Notes under the pieces: model-generated | The model's input: only the letters and a program-made list of their open reading frames with translations | Database searches by the model: none | Told to the model about the DNA's origin: nothing | Made by a program: the position numbers and the translations under genes | Shown here: piece by piece, positions 29,964 to 39,975 of the stretch | Layout of the letters: each line of letters starts with the position of its first letter | Position numbering within the stretch: the stretch's first letter is position 1 | NCBI GenBank assembly: GCA_963169875.1 | Contig: CAUJEL010000075.1 | Span: 17,899-81,898 of the forward strand | Source: Candidatus Zhuqueibacterota bacterium | Lineage (GTDB): Bacteria > Zhuqueibacterota > Zhuqueibacteria > Residuimicrobiales > Residuimicrobiaceae | Direction of reading: 5' to 3' | DNA: 64,000 bases

Positions 29964-30784
29964 TAGATACAGATCCTGAGCATTTCTTCATCCACGGCGA
30001 TCTCCAGCAAAGTCAGACCATCGCGGGTTGTGGAGGAAATGATTCGCCTGTCCGTGATGCCAACCACTTCCCAATCGGTTGATGCAGATGCGGGATCTGC
30101 TTTCGCCACAGTGACCAGGTAACGCACCCCGGTTTCACTGCGATCAATCGTCACCTCGATTCTTCCTTGCGTATGCTCCGCCAGCGCAAACCTGTCGATT
30201 CTGGATTTTTGCGGCGACCGCGAGGGCGCCAGAGAGAAATCGTACACTCCCCGCGGATTGATGATTTCGAGTGCCTTGAAACGGGATTCCGGCTGGGTGC
30301 CAAAGTCGACGCATCCTTTATTGTCGACGATGCCGGTCAGGCCTCCTTCGGTGAGTACCACTTTGCACCCGTGTGGAACCTCCCCCGATTGAGCGATGAG
30401 AAACAGCCTGAGATGGTGACTCTGGCGATTGAATAGCAGCCGGCCGACGATCCCCATATCCGGATTGGAAAAGCTGGAGACCGCATATAGTTCGGCTGGC
30501 TGTTCCCCGCGGGCAGCCAGCCGATGCGAAACAATGTTCTCCACCCCCGAGGGACGAACCGGCGCCAACAGGAGTGGAGCATCCGTCCGCTCTGTTAGAG
30601 TGACATCATTCGTCAGGCGTGGAGAATCTGACTGAGGGTGAAGCATGGCCCTGTGCAACGTCGCCAACACCAGATAGCGTTCACGACAGCGGTCGCAGTC
30701 GAAGAGGTGCTTGCGCTTTTCTTCGCCCAGCCCGGTGTTCCCCCAGACGAGTTGCTCCAGTTGTTGTTCGCTGAAACATTTCAT
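29960..30784 (-). CDS. Zinc-finger anti-sigma-like protein
   Basis: KHLFDCDRCRERYL (H-x3-C-x2-C) at N-terminus; ATGA-type overlap with the following Lon-like gene. Confidence 0.55.
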   Translation of the reverse strand: MKCFSEQQLEQLVWGNTGLGEEKRKHLFDCDRCRERYLVLATLHRAMLHPQSDSPRLTNDVTLTERTDAPLLLAPVRPSGVENIVSHRLAARGEQPAELYAVSSFSNPDMGIVGRLLFNRQSHHLRLFLIAQSGEVPHGCKVVLTEGGLTGIVDNKGCVDFGTQPESRFKALEIINPRGVYDFSLAPSRSPQKSRIDRFALAEHTQGRIEVTIDRSETGVRYLVTVAKADPASASTDWEVVGITDRRIISSTTRDGLTLLEIAVDEEMLRICIY

Positions 30785-30840
30785 GCTTTACCTTGCAGAC
30801 TTTCTCATGCCATACAGTATAAGTCGCATCGATCCTGGTT

Positions 30841-32049
30841 TCAGAAATTTTTGGCTGTTTTATTTTTCATTTCCTGACGAAAAATACGCACGAGGTAATC
30901 AAAAATGGAAAAAATCTTGTCCGGATTGGCCATGGACAGGCCGGGCGGCCAATGGGCCGCAACAAGTTCCTTGCTGCTGAAATTTCCGGGATCCTCGAAA
31001 AGTGACTGGCTCCAGGCTGAAAGGGCTGAAAAGAGAGCGAGCGCTTCCTCGAGGGACAGTTTCTCTGCATCGACGTATTTTTTCAGGATGATATCCCGGA
31101 TATGGAGCAGTGTTTGATGGATCAGATGCTCATAGGCTGGCCACTCTGGCGTGGATTCCTGCACCTCGAATGCCACCCTGTCTTCGGCGTTCTGGCGGTG
31201 GACGCGAATAACAGCGACGATATCAGAAAGTGGCATGCATACGGGACGCCCTGACTGCCGTGTCAAGAGGACGACGAGTTGTTCAATCGACTGGTCAAGT
31301 GGCAGGTGCTGAAGCAGGATGGGCGTCAGGGCCTTTCTGATGAGTTCTGCGCCCACCCGGCTGCAGGAAGCTGACCCGGCGTCGCGCTGGATCAAATAAT
31401 AGCCATCCACCTCCCTGATCACTTTCAGACGTTGATTTTTCCGGACTGCACGCAGTGTTGTCCGCCATAATTTGGCGCCTTCCGGGTCGCGTTGGCGAAA
31501 AATACGGGAAATCTGGTGTTGTGTTTCACCGATGAGAAGCCGCATCAGTGCACCGTAGATGACCTCGGGCGTTTGCCGGGCCTGAAAGAGAGGCAGAAAA
31601 TAACTCTGCAGTCGTGGATATCGGCCCGTCGAATCCCGTTGAAATAATTCGGCGAGGCAGTCGGAGGCGAGCAGCTCGAACTCGATCATGCGTTTTGTTT
31701 CACGAACATGCCGGCCGCGATGCTCCATAATTTGCAAATACTGCGATGACAGGCTGAGGCAGGCGCGCAGCAGGCACTCTTCCTCCCCGGCGGACGAGGT
31801 CCCTTCACAAAGGTGCACAAGTTGATGAATCAACCGCTCCATTCTGCTCTGTTCCAGATCCATCGTCATCCGATCGTGAAAATATGATGCGATCCCCGCA
31901 TCATGAACAAACCGTGAGGCCATCGTCCGTGAACAAACGGCATCATCAGGCCACTGTGCGTCATTGACTGAAAATAGAGGCTTACCGGGGGGGACACAGG
32001 CCCGGGAAAACACCTTGTGTGGTCTCAATCCCGGCTGCCTCCTCGTCAT
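30841..32049 (-). CDS. Unknown protein, possibly sigma-like/regulatory; first gene of Lon-like operon
   Basis: Open frame in the same operon; helical LASDCLAELFQRDSTGRYPRLQSYF segment; true start may be internal. Confidence 0.55.
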   Translation of the reverse strand: MTRRQPGLRPHKVFSRACVPPGKPLFSVNDAQWPDDAVCSRTMASRFVHDAGIASYFHDRMTMDLEQSRMERLIHQLVHLCEGTSSAGEEECLLRACLSLSSQYLQIMEHRGRHVRETKRMIEFELLASDCLAELFQRDSTGRYPRLQSYFLPLFQARQTPEVIYGALMRLLIGETQHQISRIFRQRDPEGAKLWRTTLRAVRKNQRLKVIREVDGYYLIQRDAGSASCSRVGAELIRKALTPILLQHLPLDQSIEQLVVLLTRQSGRPVCMPLSDIVAVIRVHRQNAEDRVAFEVQESTPEWPAYEHLIHQTLLHIRDIILKKYVDAEKLSLEEALALFSALSAWSQSLFEDPGNFSSKELVAAHWPPGLSMANPDKIFSIFDYLVRIFRQEMKNKTAKNF

Positions 32050-32362
32050 ACGAGCGCCAGGTCTTGTACCGCTGATGTTTTAAAATCTGAAGGTAAAGTA
32101 GTCAAACAAGATCTGAAAATCAAGTGAAATGGATGAAACAAGAAGACCGGCTGGCAGTTCAGGGCATTCAAAAAGGGGTGGGAGCAAAATAATTTTAAGT
32201 ATAAAAACGGCGTAAAACAGCCTTAGTAGCATTGATATATGATAACAGAGGTTTTAAGGCTCCTGGAATGCTATATGGCATGTCTCTGCGCGTTTGGCAA
32301 CTCATTCAAGTTCAATGAACGCTGGTTATGGCGCGCTCCTGGCGGCCCGATTTTGAGATCTG

Positions 32363-34432
32363 CTAGAACATTTTTCCTGATCCCATTTGTGCATTCGACC
32401 GCCACAGGATATAATCGGAAAGATTCACAGTGGCATCGCCCGTCAGATCTGCTCCACTGTTATAGCCATTGCTGCTTGCCCTCAGCGCATTATACCATTG
32501 CACATAATCCCGCGTCGTCACCAGGCCGTCGCGGGTGCAATCGCCGGCCCACAAGGCCCAGACGCCCGGTTCCACTTCTTTTGCGGCTGCGGATCCGCCA
32601 TAATAGCGGTCGCTGGTTGCGGAAAAATCATAGCTGAGCGTGCTGCTCTGTGACAGCGGCTGGGGAGCGGCGCTGGCCACCTCTACATGGTTGCGGTGAT
32701 CCACGGCCACATAATAATCGTTTTCTGATAAACCGGGAAAGAGCAGTGTAGTGCGGGTGCTGCCGTATTGATCGAAATCGAGCGCCTGGCCGTCCTGCAG
32801 CAGGAGAAAGGCGCGCTGGGCGACCGGAGCGCTACCCAGACTGGTATTTAGAGAGACCAGCAGCCAATCAGTCATGGTTGCGGGCAGACTGGCGATGGTT
32901 CTGGGAGAGGCCGCATAGGGTGAAGTCAACGGCAGCAGCGGCTGCAGGGTTGTGGTCATGGCATGGGAGGTGGTGGCATAGAATCCTTGCAGCAGAGCGT
33001 GCAGATCTAATTTCAGGGCTTTGAAATCACAGGCGCCGAGATCATCGTCCGCTGATCTTGATTCGGTGGTTTGGTGCTGTACATATTGCAGTAGCGGCTG
33101 GCGCCGGGCGAGAAAACCCGTGAGCGCGGAGGATTGCAGCAGGCAGACCGATCCTTCAGTCAGGTGAAAATCCTGTGTCGCCTCGTTGACAAATCCAGGC
33201 GCGGCGGCTTCGATGTTGGGCACGTCCACGGTGATGCTCGCGCCGGGATCGAGGGTGCTGTGGGTGTTGCGCCAGCCCGGTTTGAAATAGTTGGATCGCA
33301 GGGTGAGCTGTCCGGTGGCATCGAGCATGGCCAGCCGCGAGCCTTCGATGGCGACATAGATGATGTTGTTGCGGCAGTCGGCGCTCTGGCTGTTGGTGGA
33401 AAGGCGCATCAGGGTGGTGTTGCCGGTGCGCGTCGAGACCACAGTGTTGTGGTAGAAATAAAGATTTTCGCGGTACATGGGCGTGTCGCCGCCGTCGCCG
33501 CCGAAATGGAGAATCTGCGCGTTGCCGTCGCCGTCGTGTTCGATGAGGAGGTTGCCATAGACAAAGGTCGAATCGTAGTCGGGGCGGTCACGGAGATCGG
33601 AATAATCGGTTTCCACCAGATCGAGCTGGCGGTTGCCCGATTCGATCCAGTTGTAGCGAATCACCGTGCCGGCGGAGCGATCCTTGAGATTGTTGCCGAG
33701 GCAGCCAGTGCGCAGGGGGCCGAAATGATTGTACTGGTAGAGGATGCCCGCGGTTTCGGTATAGGTGTTGTGCTCATAGATGGAGCTGCCGATGCCGTTG
33801 TCGTAAATATGGCAGCCCTGGATGGTGATATCGGAGGAGCCGTGGCCGGCGAAGATGCCGTTGCCGCTGTTGTGGATGATGCAGTTTTCGATGGTGATAT
33901 GGTCGCCGGTTTCGATGTGGATGGAGGCGGCGTTGTTGGTGTAGGAACCAGGATTGCCCGCATCATCGCTGAAGGTGTAGGGCGCCCGGCCAGATTGGAT
34001 ATTGAGATTGCGGATGATGATATAACTGGGCGCCGTGGCCGGGATGGAGGCGCCGCCGACCTTGATAACGCTGCGGCCTTCGTTCCAATAGTCCAGCGCC
34101 AGCCGCGTCACCGCGCCTTCGCCGTCGATGACCGGCAGAACGCCGCTGGCGTTGGCCACGCCCTCGAAAATGACCGGCTGTGTCGCAGTGCCGGAGGCGC
34201 CGATGACCCATTTCTCTTTGTAGGGTGCCGCCTGCCAATAGATGCGAACGATATCGCCGGCGGCGAGAGATTCCAGTGGCACCTGGCCGATGGCTGTGTA
34301 GGGTTTGCCGGGGCCGACTTCGTAGAGCGTGGCCTGCAGAGGTATCGTCAGACACAGGATCATGCAAAAGATAGGCGCAAGCTGATTTTTCATGACTCGA
34401 CTCTCAGGCTTTATGAAAAAACAGGGAAACAT
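32363..34432 (-). CDS. Secreted right-handed beta-helix protein with dockerin-like C-terminus
   Basis: IIIRNLNIQSG... ITIENCIIHNSGNGIFAGHGSSDITIQGCHIYDNG; C-terminal GDCTRDGLVTTRDYVQWYNAL / DLTGDATVNLSDYILW. Confidence 0.85.
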   Translation of the reverse strand: MFPCFFIKPESRVMKNQLAPIFCMILCLTIPLQATLYEVGPGKPYTAIGQVPLESLAAGDIVRIYWQAAPYKEKWVIGASGTATQPVIFEGVANASGVLPVIDGEGAVTRLALDYWNEGRSVIKVGGASIPATAPSYIIIRNLNIQSGRAPYTFSDDAGNPGSYTNNAASIHIETGDHITIENCIIHNSGNGIFAGHGSSDITIQGCHIYDNGIGSSIYEHNTYTETAGILYQYNHFGPLRTGCLGNNLKDRSAGTVIRYNWIESGNRQLDLVETDYSDLRDRPDYDSTFVYGNLLIEHDGDGNAQILHFGGDGGDTPMYRENLYFYHNTVVSTRTGNTTLMRLSTNSQSADCRNNIIYVAIEGSRLAMLDATGQLTLRSNYFKPGWRNTHSTLDPGASITVDVPNIEAAAPGFVNEATQDFHLTEGSVCLLQSSALTGFLARRQPLLQYVQHQTTESRSADDDLGACDFKALKLDLHALLQGFYATTSHAMTTTLQPLLPLTSPYAASPRTIASLPATMTDWLLVSLNTSLGSAPVAQRAFLLLQDGQALDFDQYGSTRTTLLFPGLSENDYYVAVDHRNHVEVASAAPQPLSQSSTLSYDFSATSDRYYGGSAAAKEVEPGVWALWAGDCTRDGLVTTRDYVQWYNALRASSNGYNSGADLTGDATVNLSDYILWRSNAQMGSGKMF

Positions 34433-34540
34433 CCATATTTGAATGGATAGTGTGCAGAATCAGAATTGTCTTCCCAGTATGATAATCATTGTCACAGAGT
34501 AATGCAACTTTTATTATCACCTAAACTGAGCGATTGCCTT

Positions 34541-34573
34541 AACCTTGCGAAGGTTTCCAACCTTGGCAAGGTT
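34541..34573. repeat. Palindromic intergenic repeat, family A
   Basis: aaccttgcgaaggtt tcc aaccttggcaaggtt (one mismatch). Confidence 0.9.
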
Positions 34574-34895
34574 ACCTTTTGTGCACCCATGCTCAATTTG
34601 GATATCAGTGGACTTGGCCTTGACTCGCACAGGATGGAATCTGAAAAATTGTCTCAGGACGATGGCAATCAGACCGGAAGTCCATTGGTTTTATTATCTG
34701 GTGATTTGACAATATTCAGGTTAAATAACCAAGTAGTTTATTTCCAGGATAGATATATATCAGCAATAAACAGGCTAACTCTTTAATATTAAGTGAATAG
34801 AAAAAATCCGTCAGAATCCTTGATGATGGCATATAAATTGCGAAAGGTGTCCAGTGAAAGGTATTTTAATTCTACTAACTTTAAGGGGTATAACG

Positions 34896-37103
34896 ATGAG
34901 CAGGTTCTTCAATCTTACAGGTCTTTGTCTGCTATTTGCACTTTTTCTACCAGCGACGGCGCAGATGATCGTGAAAAACAGTGTGCAGACTGAAGTCGTC
35001 CGAATCACCGAAAGAGGCAGTATGGGCGTTGGAACTGCGACGCCTGTGGCAAAATTGACCATCCAATCCATCGAGGATACCTATCCACACGTCGCAGGCG
35101 GCGTCGCGGTAACGGCACTCCCCACCGAGGCGCATGTACAGTTCAATGATCCGACTGGCTATGAAGCCGCCTCGCTCATGGCTGGCAAGGTCAGCTCCAG
35201 TACCGGGACTGAAAGCTATGGTTATCTGGCGCTGTCCGTAAAAAATCCATCCAATGCCTGGGTTGAGAGCGCCCGCTTGACCAGCAGCGGGTTGGGCCTT
35301 GGGGTTACAGATCCGTTGACATACCGTTTGTATGCTGCGGGGTCTACGCGTCTGGATCACCTGAACATCAATGGCCGCTACAGCCTGCCGACTGTTGATG
35401 GCACAAGTGGCTACGTGCTCAAGACCAACGGCTCGGGTGCAGTGAGCTGGCAGCCGGATGCGACCGGCAGCGGCAGCGCGGATCTGGACTGGCTGCCGCA
35501 GGGCGCGGCAAATGATGCCGAAATCTATCATACCGGCAATGTTCGCGTGGGCCATAGTTCCGCTTCCACGGCCAAAGTGGATGTGACAGGTTCGACTGCC
35601 AGTCTCGCGCCGCTGCGCTTGCGCATCGGCACGGCACCGGCGTCGCCCAATAGCGGTGATATCTGGCACAGCGGCGGTTCGACAGACAGCAGACTCTATT
35701 TTCGTGCTGAGAACGGGACACTGGATATAACAGGTGATGTTCGCAGTGTGACCGCGGGGACAGGATTGTCCGGCGGCGGAACCACCAGCGATCTTACACT
35801 GAATGCAAGGACCAGCGAGGCCTTGTGGAATGCCAATAAACTGCAAGGCTATGCGGTTGCCAATACAGCGCCTGCCGCGAACCAGGTCCTCAAATGGAAT
35901 GCAACCAACTCGAGTTGGGAGCCAGGCGCGGACGCCAACACCGGCTATGATAATGATTGGCTGCCCCAGGGCGCCGCCAACAACGCTCTGATTTATCATA
36001 TGGGTGTGGCGGGCATCGGCACGGCAACCCCCCAGGCAGCGCTGGAAATCAGGACCAGCGGCAACAAGGAGCTGCCTTATTACACCGGCACTTATTCGCA
36101 AACCGGTCTGTTCACCTACAGAGGCGATATCACGGATGCGGATGCCGGGCAATGGGAGTCCTTGATCGGTGTCACCTCATCCACGCGATCCACCACACTC
36201 AATACCGGCCACCGGCTGGCCATACATGGCATACTACTGGACAAGAACATCACCGGCGCCCAGAAATGGATTGCATCCGGCAGCATCGCCCAGCAGAATA
36301 ATTATGCCCCCAAACTGATCACTGCCTTATCTGGAACCATTCACAACGATAGTAATGACCCATCTTTTCCAACCGGGTATAAAACATATGCGCTGCGCCT
36401 CGCCAATGGCCGTGTAGGTGACGATGATTATCTCATCTATGGATTTGGTGGGATTAATGGTGCCGCCAAAAGCTATCTGGAAGGCAAGTTGGGCATTGGC
36501 ACCACGGCGCCGCAGGCAGATCTGCACGTACGAGATGATGATGATTTTGCGTCGATTCAGGTGACCGGAAAATACATAGACCCAAATCCGGTTACTGCAA
36601 CGATCCATGCCGGTAATCAGTATGTCAGATTCAATTCGACGCAAAATTTACATATCACTTCCGATACCGACAACACCATCGCTGACGCCAACGGCGCCAT
36701 CACCTTCGCCTGCAACAGTGATGTCATCGGCTCCCCGAACTGGAAATTACTTTTTCAGGTCAAAGAAGATAAATCCCTCTATGTAGGTTCCGGTGCTACC
36801 TGCACAGTTGGAGGTGTATGGACGAATGCCTCAAGTCGGGCTTATAAGGAGAACATTGATGATATTTCCGAGTCCGAGGCTCTGCAAACGGTCATGAATT
36901 TGAATCCTGTCAAGTATAATTATATTGCGGACCCTGGAGACGTAAATGCAGGATTTATCGCTGAAGATGTGCCAGAGCTGGTGGCTTCCAAAGACCGCAA
37001 AGGGCTCAGCCCCATGGATATTGTGGCTGTGTTGACCAAAGTGGTGCAAGCCCAGCAGAAACAGATCGAGAAACTCAATGAAATGGTGCAAAAACAAAAA
37101 TAG
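34896..37103 (+). CDS. Secreted tail-fibre-like protein with S74 intramolecular chaperone domain
   Basis: Signal peptide at ATG 34896; C-terminal SSRAYKENIDDISESEALQTVMNLNPVKYNY...GFIAEDVPELV. Confidence 0.88.
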   Translation: MSRFFNLTGLCLLFALFLPATAQMIVKNSVQTEVVRITERGSMGVGTATPVAKLTIQSIEDTYPHVAGGVAVTALPTEAHVQFNDPTGYEAASLMAGKVSSSTGTESYGYLALSVKNPSNAWVESARLTSSGLGLGVTDPLTYRLYAAGSTRLDHLNINGRYSLPTVDGTSGYVLKTNGSGAVSWQPDATGSGSADLDWLPQGAANDAEIYHTGNVRVGHSSASTAKVDVTGSTASLAPLRLRIGTAPASPNSGDIWHSGGSTDSRLYFRAENGTLDITGDVRSVTAGTGLSGGGTTSDLTLNARTSEALWNANKLQGYAVANTAPAANQVLKWNATNSSWEPGADANTGYDNDWLPQGAANNALIYHMGVAGIGTATPQAALEIRTSGNKELPYYTGTYSQTGLFTYRGDITDADAGQWESLIGVTSSTRSTTLNTGHRLAIHGILLDKNITGAQKWIASGSIAQQNNYAPKLITALSGTIHNDSNDPSFPTGYKTYALRLANGRVGDDDYLIYGFGGINGAAKSYLEGKLGIGTTAPQADLHVRDDDDFASIQVTGKYIDPNPVTATIHAGNQYVRFNSTQNLHITSDTDNTIADANGAITFACNSDVIGSPNWKLLFQVKEDKSLYVGSGATCTVGGVWTNASSRAYKENIDDISESEALQTVMNLNPVKYNYIADPGDVNAGFIAEDVPELVASKDRKGLSPMDIVAVLTKVVQAQQKQIEKLNEMVQKQK

Positions 37104-37151
37104 GCAAGCTTTTGCATATTTACTCTCGATCCATGGTTGAAGGATCATTTG

Positions 37152-37190
37152 AAAGGCTTTCTGCGAATATATCGCAGGAAGCCTTTTTTT
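37152..37190 (+). terminator. Intrinsic terminator after S74 protein gene
   Basis: aaaggctttctgcg aatatat cgcaggaagccttttttt. Confidence 0.88.
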
Positions 37191-37320
37191 GAAGGGTGAA
37201 AGCGGAAAATAACAGGTCTACGGCCGACGATGCATCAGAATTGATAGTGCTGCAGGCGACCTGCGTCCAGCGAAAAAGTGATATGACATGGTGATTTATT
37301 GATATATATTACGCAAACTA

Positions 37321-37385
37321 AGCGATTGGTGCAAAAGGGCAACCTCGCGAAGGTTCACAACCTTCGCAAGGTTGTGGCAATCGCT
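37321..37385. repeat. Extended palindromic repeat, family A
   Basis: agcgattg ... aacctcgcgaaggtt cac aaccttcgcaaggtt ... caatcgct nested inverted repeats. Confidence 0.9.
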
Positions 37386-37435
37386 CAATTGATGTATTAA
37401 TAAAACAGGGTCATTATTTTCAATGAGGAGCGATC

Positions 37436-37891
37436 ATGGCGTTACGTGCTGGCTGGTTTTGGATATTAGGGATCGGCATGGTTTTCAATGGACATACTTG
37501 GGCTCAAGAAAAGGCGGATTCAACGGCTGCTACCGTACCGATGCTGACAATACAAAACTGTGTCACTTCTTTCCGTATGGATGAAGTTATCCCGACCAAA
37601 GTGGGTTACCAGTTCTGGTTCGTGGACAAGGATTTTCTCGATGGCAGGACGTTAAAGCTGAGCGCCGTGGCGCCCAATCAGGCCACGCATGCGCCGCACC
37701 AGCATGCGGAGGACGAGTTCTTTTTCGTTTTGCAGGGAAAAGCGGAATTTATTTTGGATGATTCAACGGCGCAGGGAGCGCCCTATACCAGTTTTTATTG
37801 TCCCCCGAATCGTCTGCATGGCATCCGCAATGCCGGCGCGGATACGTTGAAGTATCTGGTGATCAAAAAATACGAGGCCGGAGCAAAATAG
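37436..37891 (+). CDS. Secreted cupin-domain protein
   Basis: Signal peptide; HAPHQHAEDEFFFVLQGKAEFIL cupin motif. Confidence 0.88.
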   Translation: MALRAGWFWILGIGMVFNGHTWAQEKADSTAATVPMLTIQNCVTSFRMDEVIPTKVGYQFWFVDKDFLDGRTLKLSAVAPNQATHAPHQHAEDEFFFVLQGKAEFILDDSTAQGAPYTSFYCPPNRLHGIRNAGADTLKYLVIKKYEAGAK

Positions 37892-38054
37892 TTATTTCCC
37901 CGACAAGACCAGATGACCTAAAGTGGACATCTATTACCATATTTCAATGTGCTAATAGCTCGATTCTTTGCCAATTGAAAATCAAATTGCATTTTCCTGC
38001 AATAAGTTATATATTACATTGAGACTTGATAATCTTAACGGTTAGGATAACTAT

Positions 38055-38258
38055 ATGAAATTAAAGGTCATTATCCACCAGGCTGAGGAAGGTGGTTACT
38101 GGGCAGAGGTGCCATCTATTCCAGGATGTTCTACTCAAGGTGAATCCTTTGAGGAGCTGTTAGAAAATTTGTATGAAGCCGTTGAAGGCTGTCTATCCAT
38201 CGATATGATGGATTTTCCAAAAACCGAGAACACCAGGATATTGGAAATTGCTGTATGA
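38055..38258 (+). CDS. hicB: HicB-family antitoxin
   Basis: EEGGYWAEVPSIPGCSTQGESFEELLENLYEAVEG. Confidence 0.93.
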   Translation: MKLKVIIHQAEEGGYWAEVPSIPGCSTQGESFEELLENLYEAVEGCLSIDMMDFPKTENTRILEIAV

Positions 38259-38461
38259 AGCCCATATCCGGGAAAGAATTGATCCGTATACTGGAAAACG
38301 CTGGTTGGCAAGTAATCAGAATTCACGGCAGCCATCACATCTTGATGAAAAGTGGTCACACGGAAAGAATATCTGTCCCGGTTCATGGAAATCAACCACT
38401 CAAAATTGGATTGCTTAAGCATCTATTAAAAATAGCGGGTATTGACGTGTCAGAAGTTTGA
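38255..38461 (+). CDS. hicA: HicA-family mRNA interferase toxin
   Basis: SGKELIRILENAGWQVIRIHGSHHIL...ISVPVHGNQPLKIGLLKHLLK; 4-bp overlap with hicB. Confidence 0.93.
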   Translation: MKPISGKELIRILENAGWQVIRIHGSHHILMKSGHTERISVPVHGNQPLKIGLLKHLLKIAGIDVSEV

Positions 38462-38592
38462 TTTTTTTTCCGGATTCTGTTTCAAAGAATATCTCAAGTA
38501 ACTCCTGGGCAAATGATTTTATGCTTGATGGCGGGACTTGCAGAACCCGGATTCTTCCCTTATGATATTTAATGGATTAATTTACCTGCCCC

Positions 38593-39342
38593 TTAATGAA
38601 GCGGCGCAGGCGGGGCTTCTGGTTCTGATTCCCAGAAATTGATCTGCCGGATATCCTCTTCTGATTCCATCCCATCGTACAAATCGCTGGCGGGCACGCG
38701 TCCCCGCACCACAATGGCATTTTCTCCCGTTTTGATATGAACCACAAAAGGATTGTCCGTGTCCACGTTGGACGAACCATATGAACTGCTTGACACCGGG
38801 AAAAACAGAATGCCGGAGTAAATGGCACCCGGGAAAAGCGTATGGTTCTTCGACAGATCGGTCTTGAATTGTTCGTTGGCGTATACGACGGCGCGCTGAT
38901 CATGTTCGATGCGCCGGCTCGTCGATTCATCCCCGGTCAGGGCCAGATTGAGAAAACTGAGAAAGGTGGAACCGGCGAGGTAATCGCGCGTGGCCTTGTC
39001 CACCGTTGCCGGCCGGACTGGATAAGTTTCCTGGGACTCTTCGCCGTCGGCCTGGACAACCATACACTCTTGCGGATAAAAGTGGAGAATCCGCTGCGAG
39101 GTGTTCTCCAGTGTGAAGGCAATTGCCAGGTATTTGGCGGTCACAAATCCCGAGATGTAGACTTGCAGCTCCGTGGTCGAGGTCTTACATCACTGCGTTC
39201 CGTTTTCCCATAATGTATAGGGCTCCCGGGCGTTTGTCGATTCGATTCGCTGCGCATCCCAGCGCACCAGTTGCGATTGTCTGGCGCAGCCAGCCAACAG
39301 CATGATCACGCCTGCCAGGGCCAAAAACATCTGTCGTTTCAT
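38593..39342 (-). pseudogene. Lipoprotein gene interrupted by one in-frame TGA (39190-39192)
   Basis: MKRQMFLALAGVIMLLAGCARQSQLVRWDAQRIESTNAREPYTLWENGTQ*CKTSTTELQVYISGFVTAKYLAIAF... same frame continues into the 183-aa ORF. Confidence 0.7.
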
Positions 39343-39975
39343 CGGTACTTGTTCCTCCGTCATGGTGATATTGTTGTCGTCAAAAACAAGTCAGGGACCT
39401 TGATAGTTACTGTGTTTTATGGCGCCGATTCAACCGGCCCACGAAAAATTCATCCTAATTTGATGCAGGCGCCCGTCAAAAAGGCTTGATCCCTGGTTTT
39501 GCAGTGGTTTGGCAAATAATGATGCATCCCCCAATTCCCATGGGTGGACAGTATGGCTGTTAAACTTTAAGCCCGGCCCCCCATTCCGTTTGCACGTTCC
39601 CCCGAACCTGCAAATACGAAAACCGGGCTTTCAATGTGTACGACGAAATAATTTGCATCCTGCTTTTCAGGTTGTTGTCCTGCCCCTCAATGCTCTGGAT
39701 CTACCAGGATCGACGGCGCTTTGTGCACAGAGATGGCGCGCAGCCAATTATGCGCTATCATCCTGTATGTCCCCAAAAACGTGCCAACTGTAAAATACTA
39801 AAGTTAGCTCAAATGTTTGCAGGTGTTCATCGCATAAAAAACGAAAGCGCGTTACGAACGTAACGCGCCGTGGCTGATTGATTCGTAGAGGTTGCCAGGA
39901 TGGTTGATCGAGAGACTCCTGCGGATGGTTCCTGATTTTGCAAGAGGGTCTATTGATCTTGTATGTGGAATGGAT

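Noticed and set aside
34896-37103. S74 tail-fibre protein as evidence of a prophage
   Set aside because: No other phage structural, lysis or integrase genes nearby; signal peptide present; such secreted S74 proteins occur as cellular proteins.
39190-39192. Selenocysteine codon in the lipoprotein gene
   Set aside because: No convincing SECIS hairpin by eye just downstream; a nonsense mutation or sequencing error is simpler, so reported only as an interrupted ORF.
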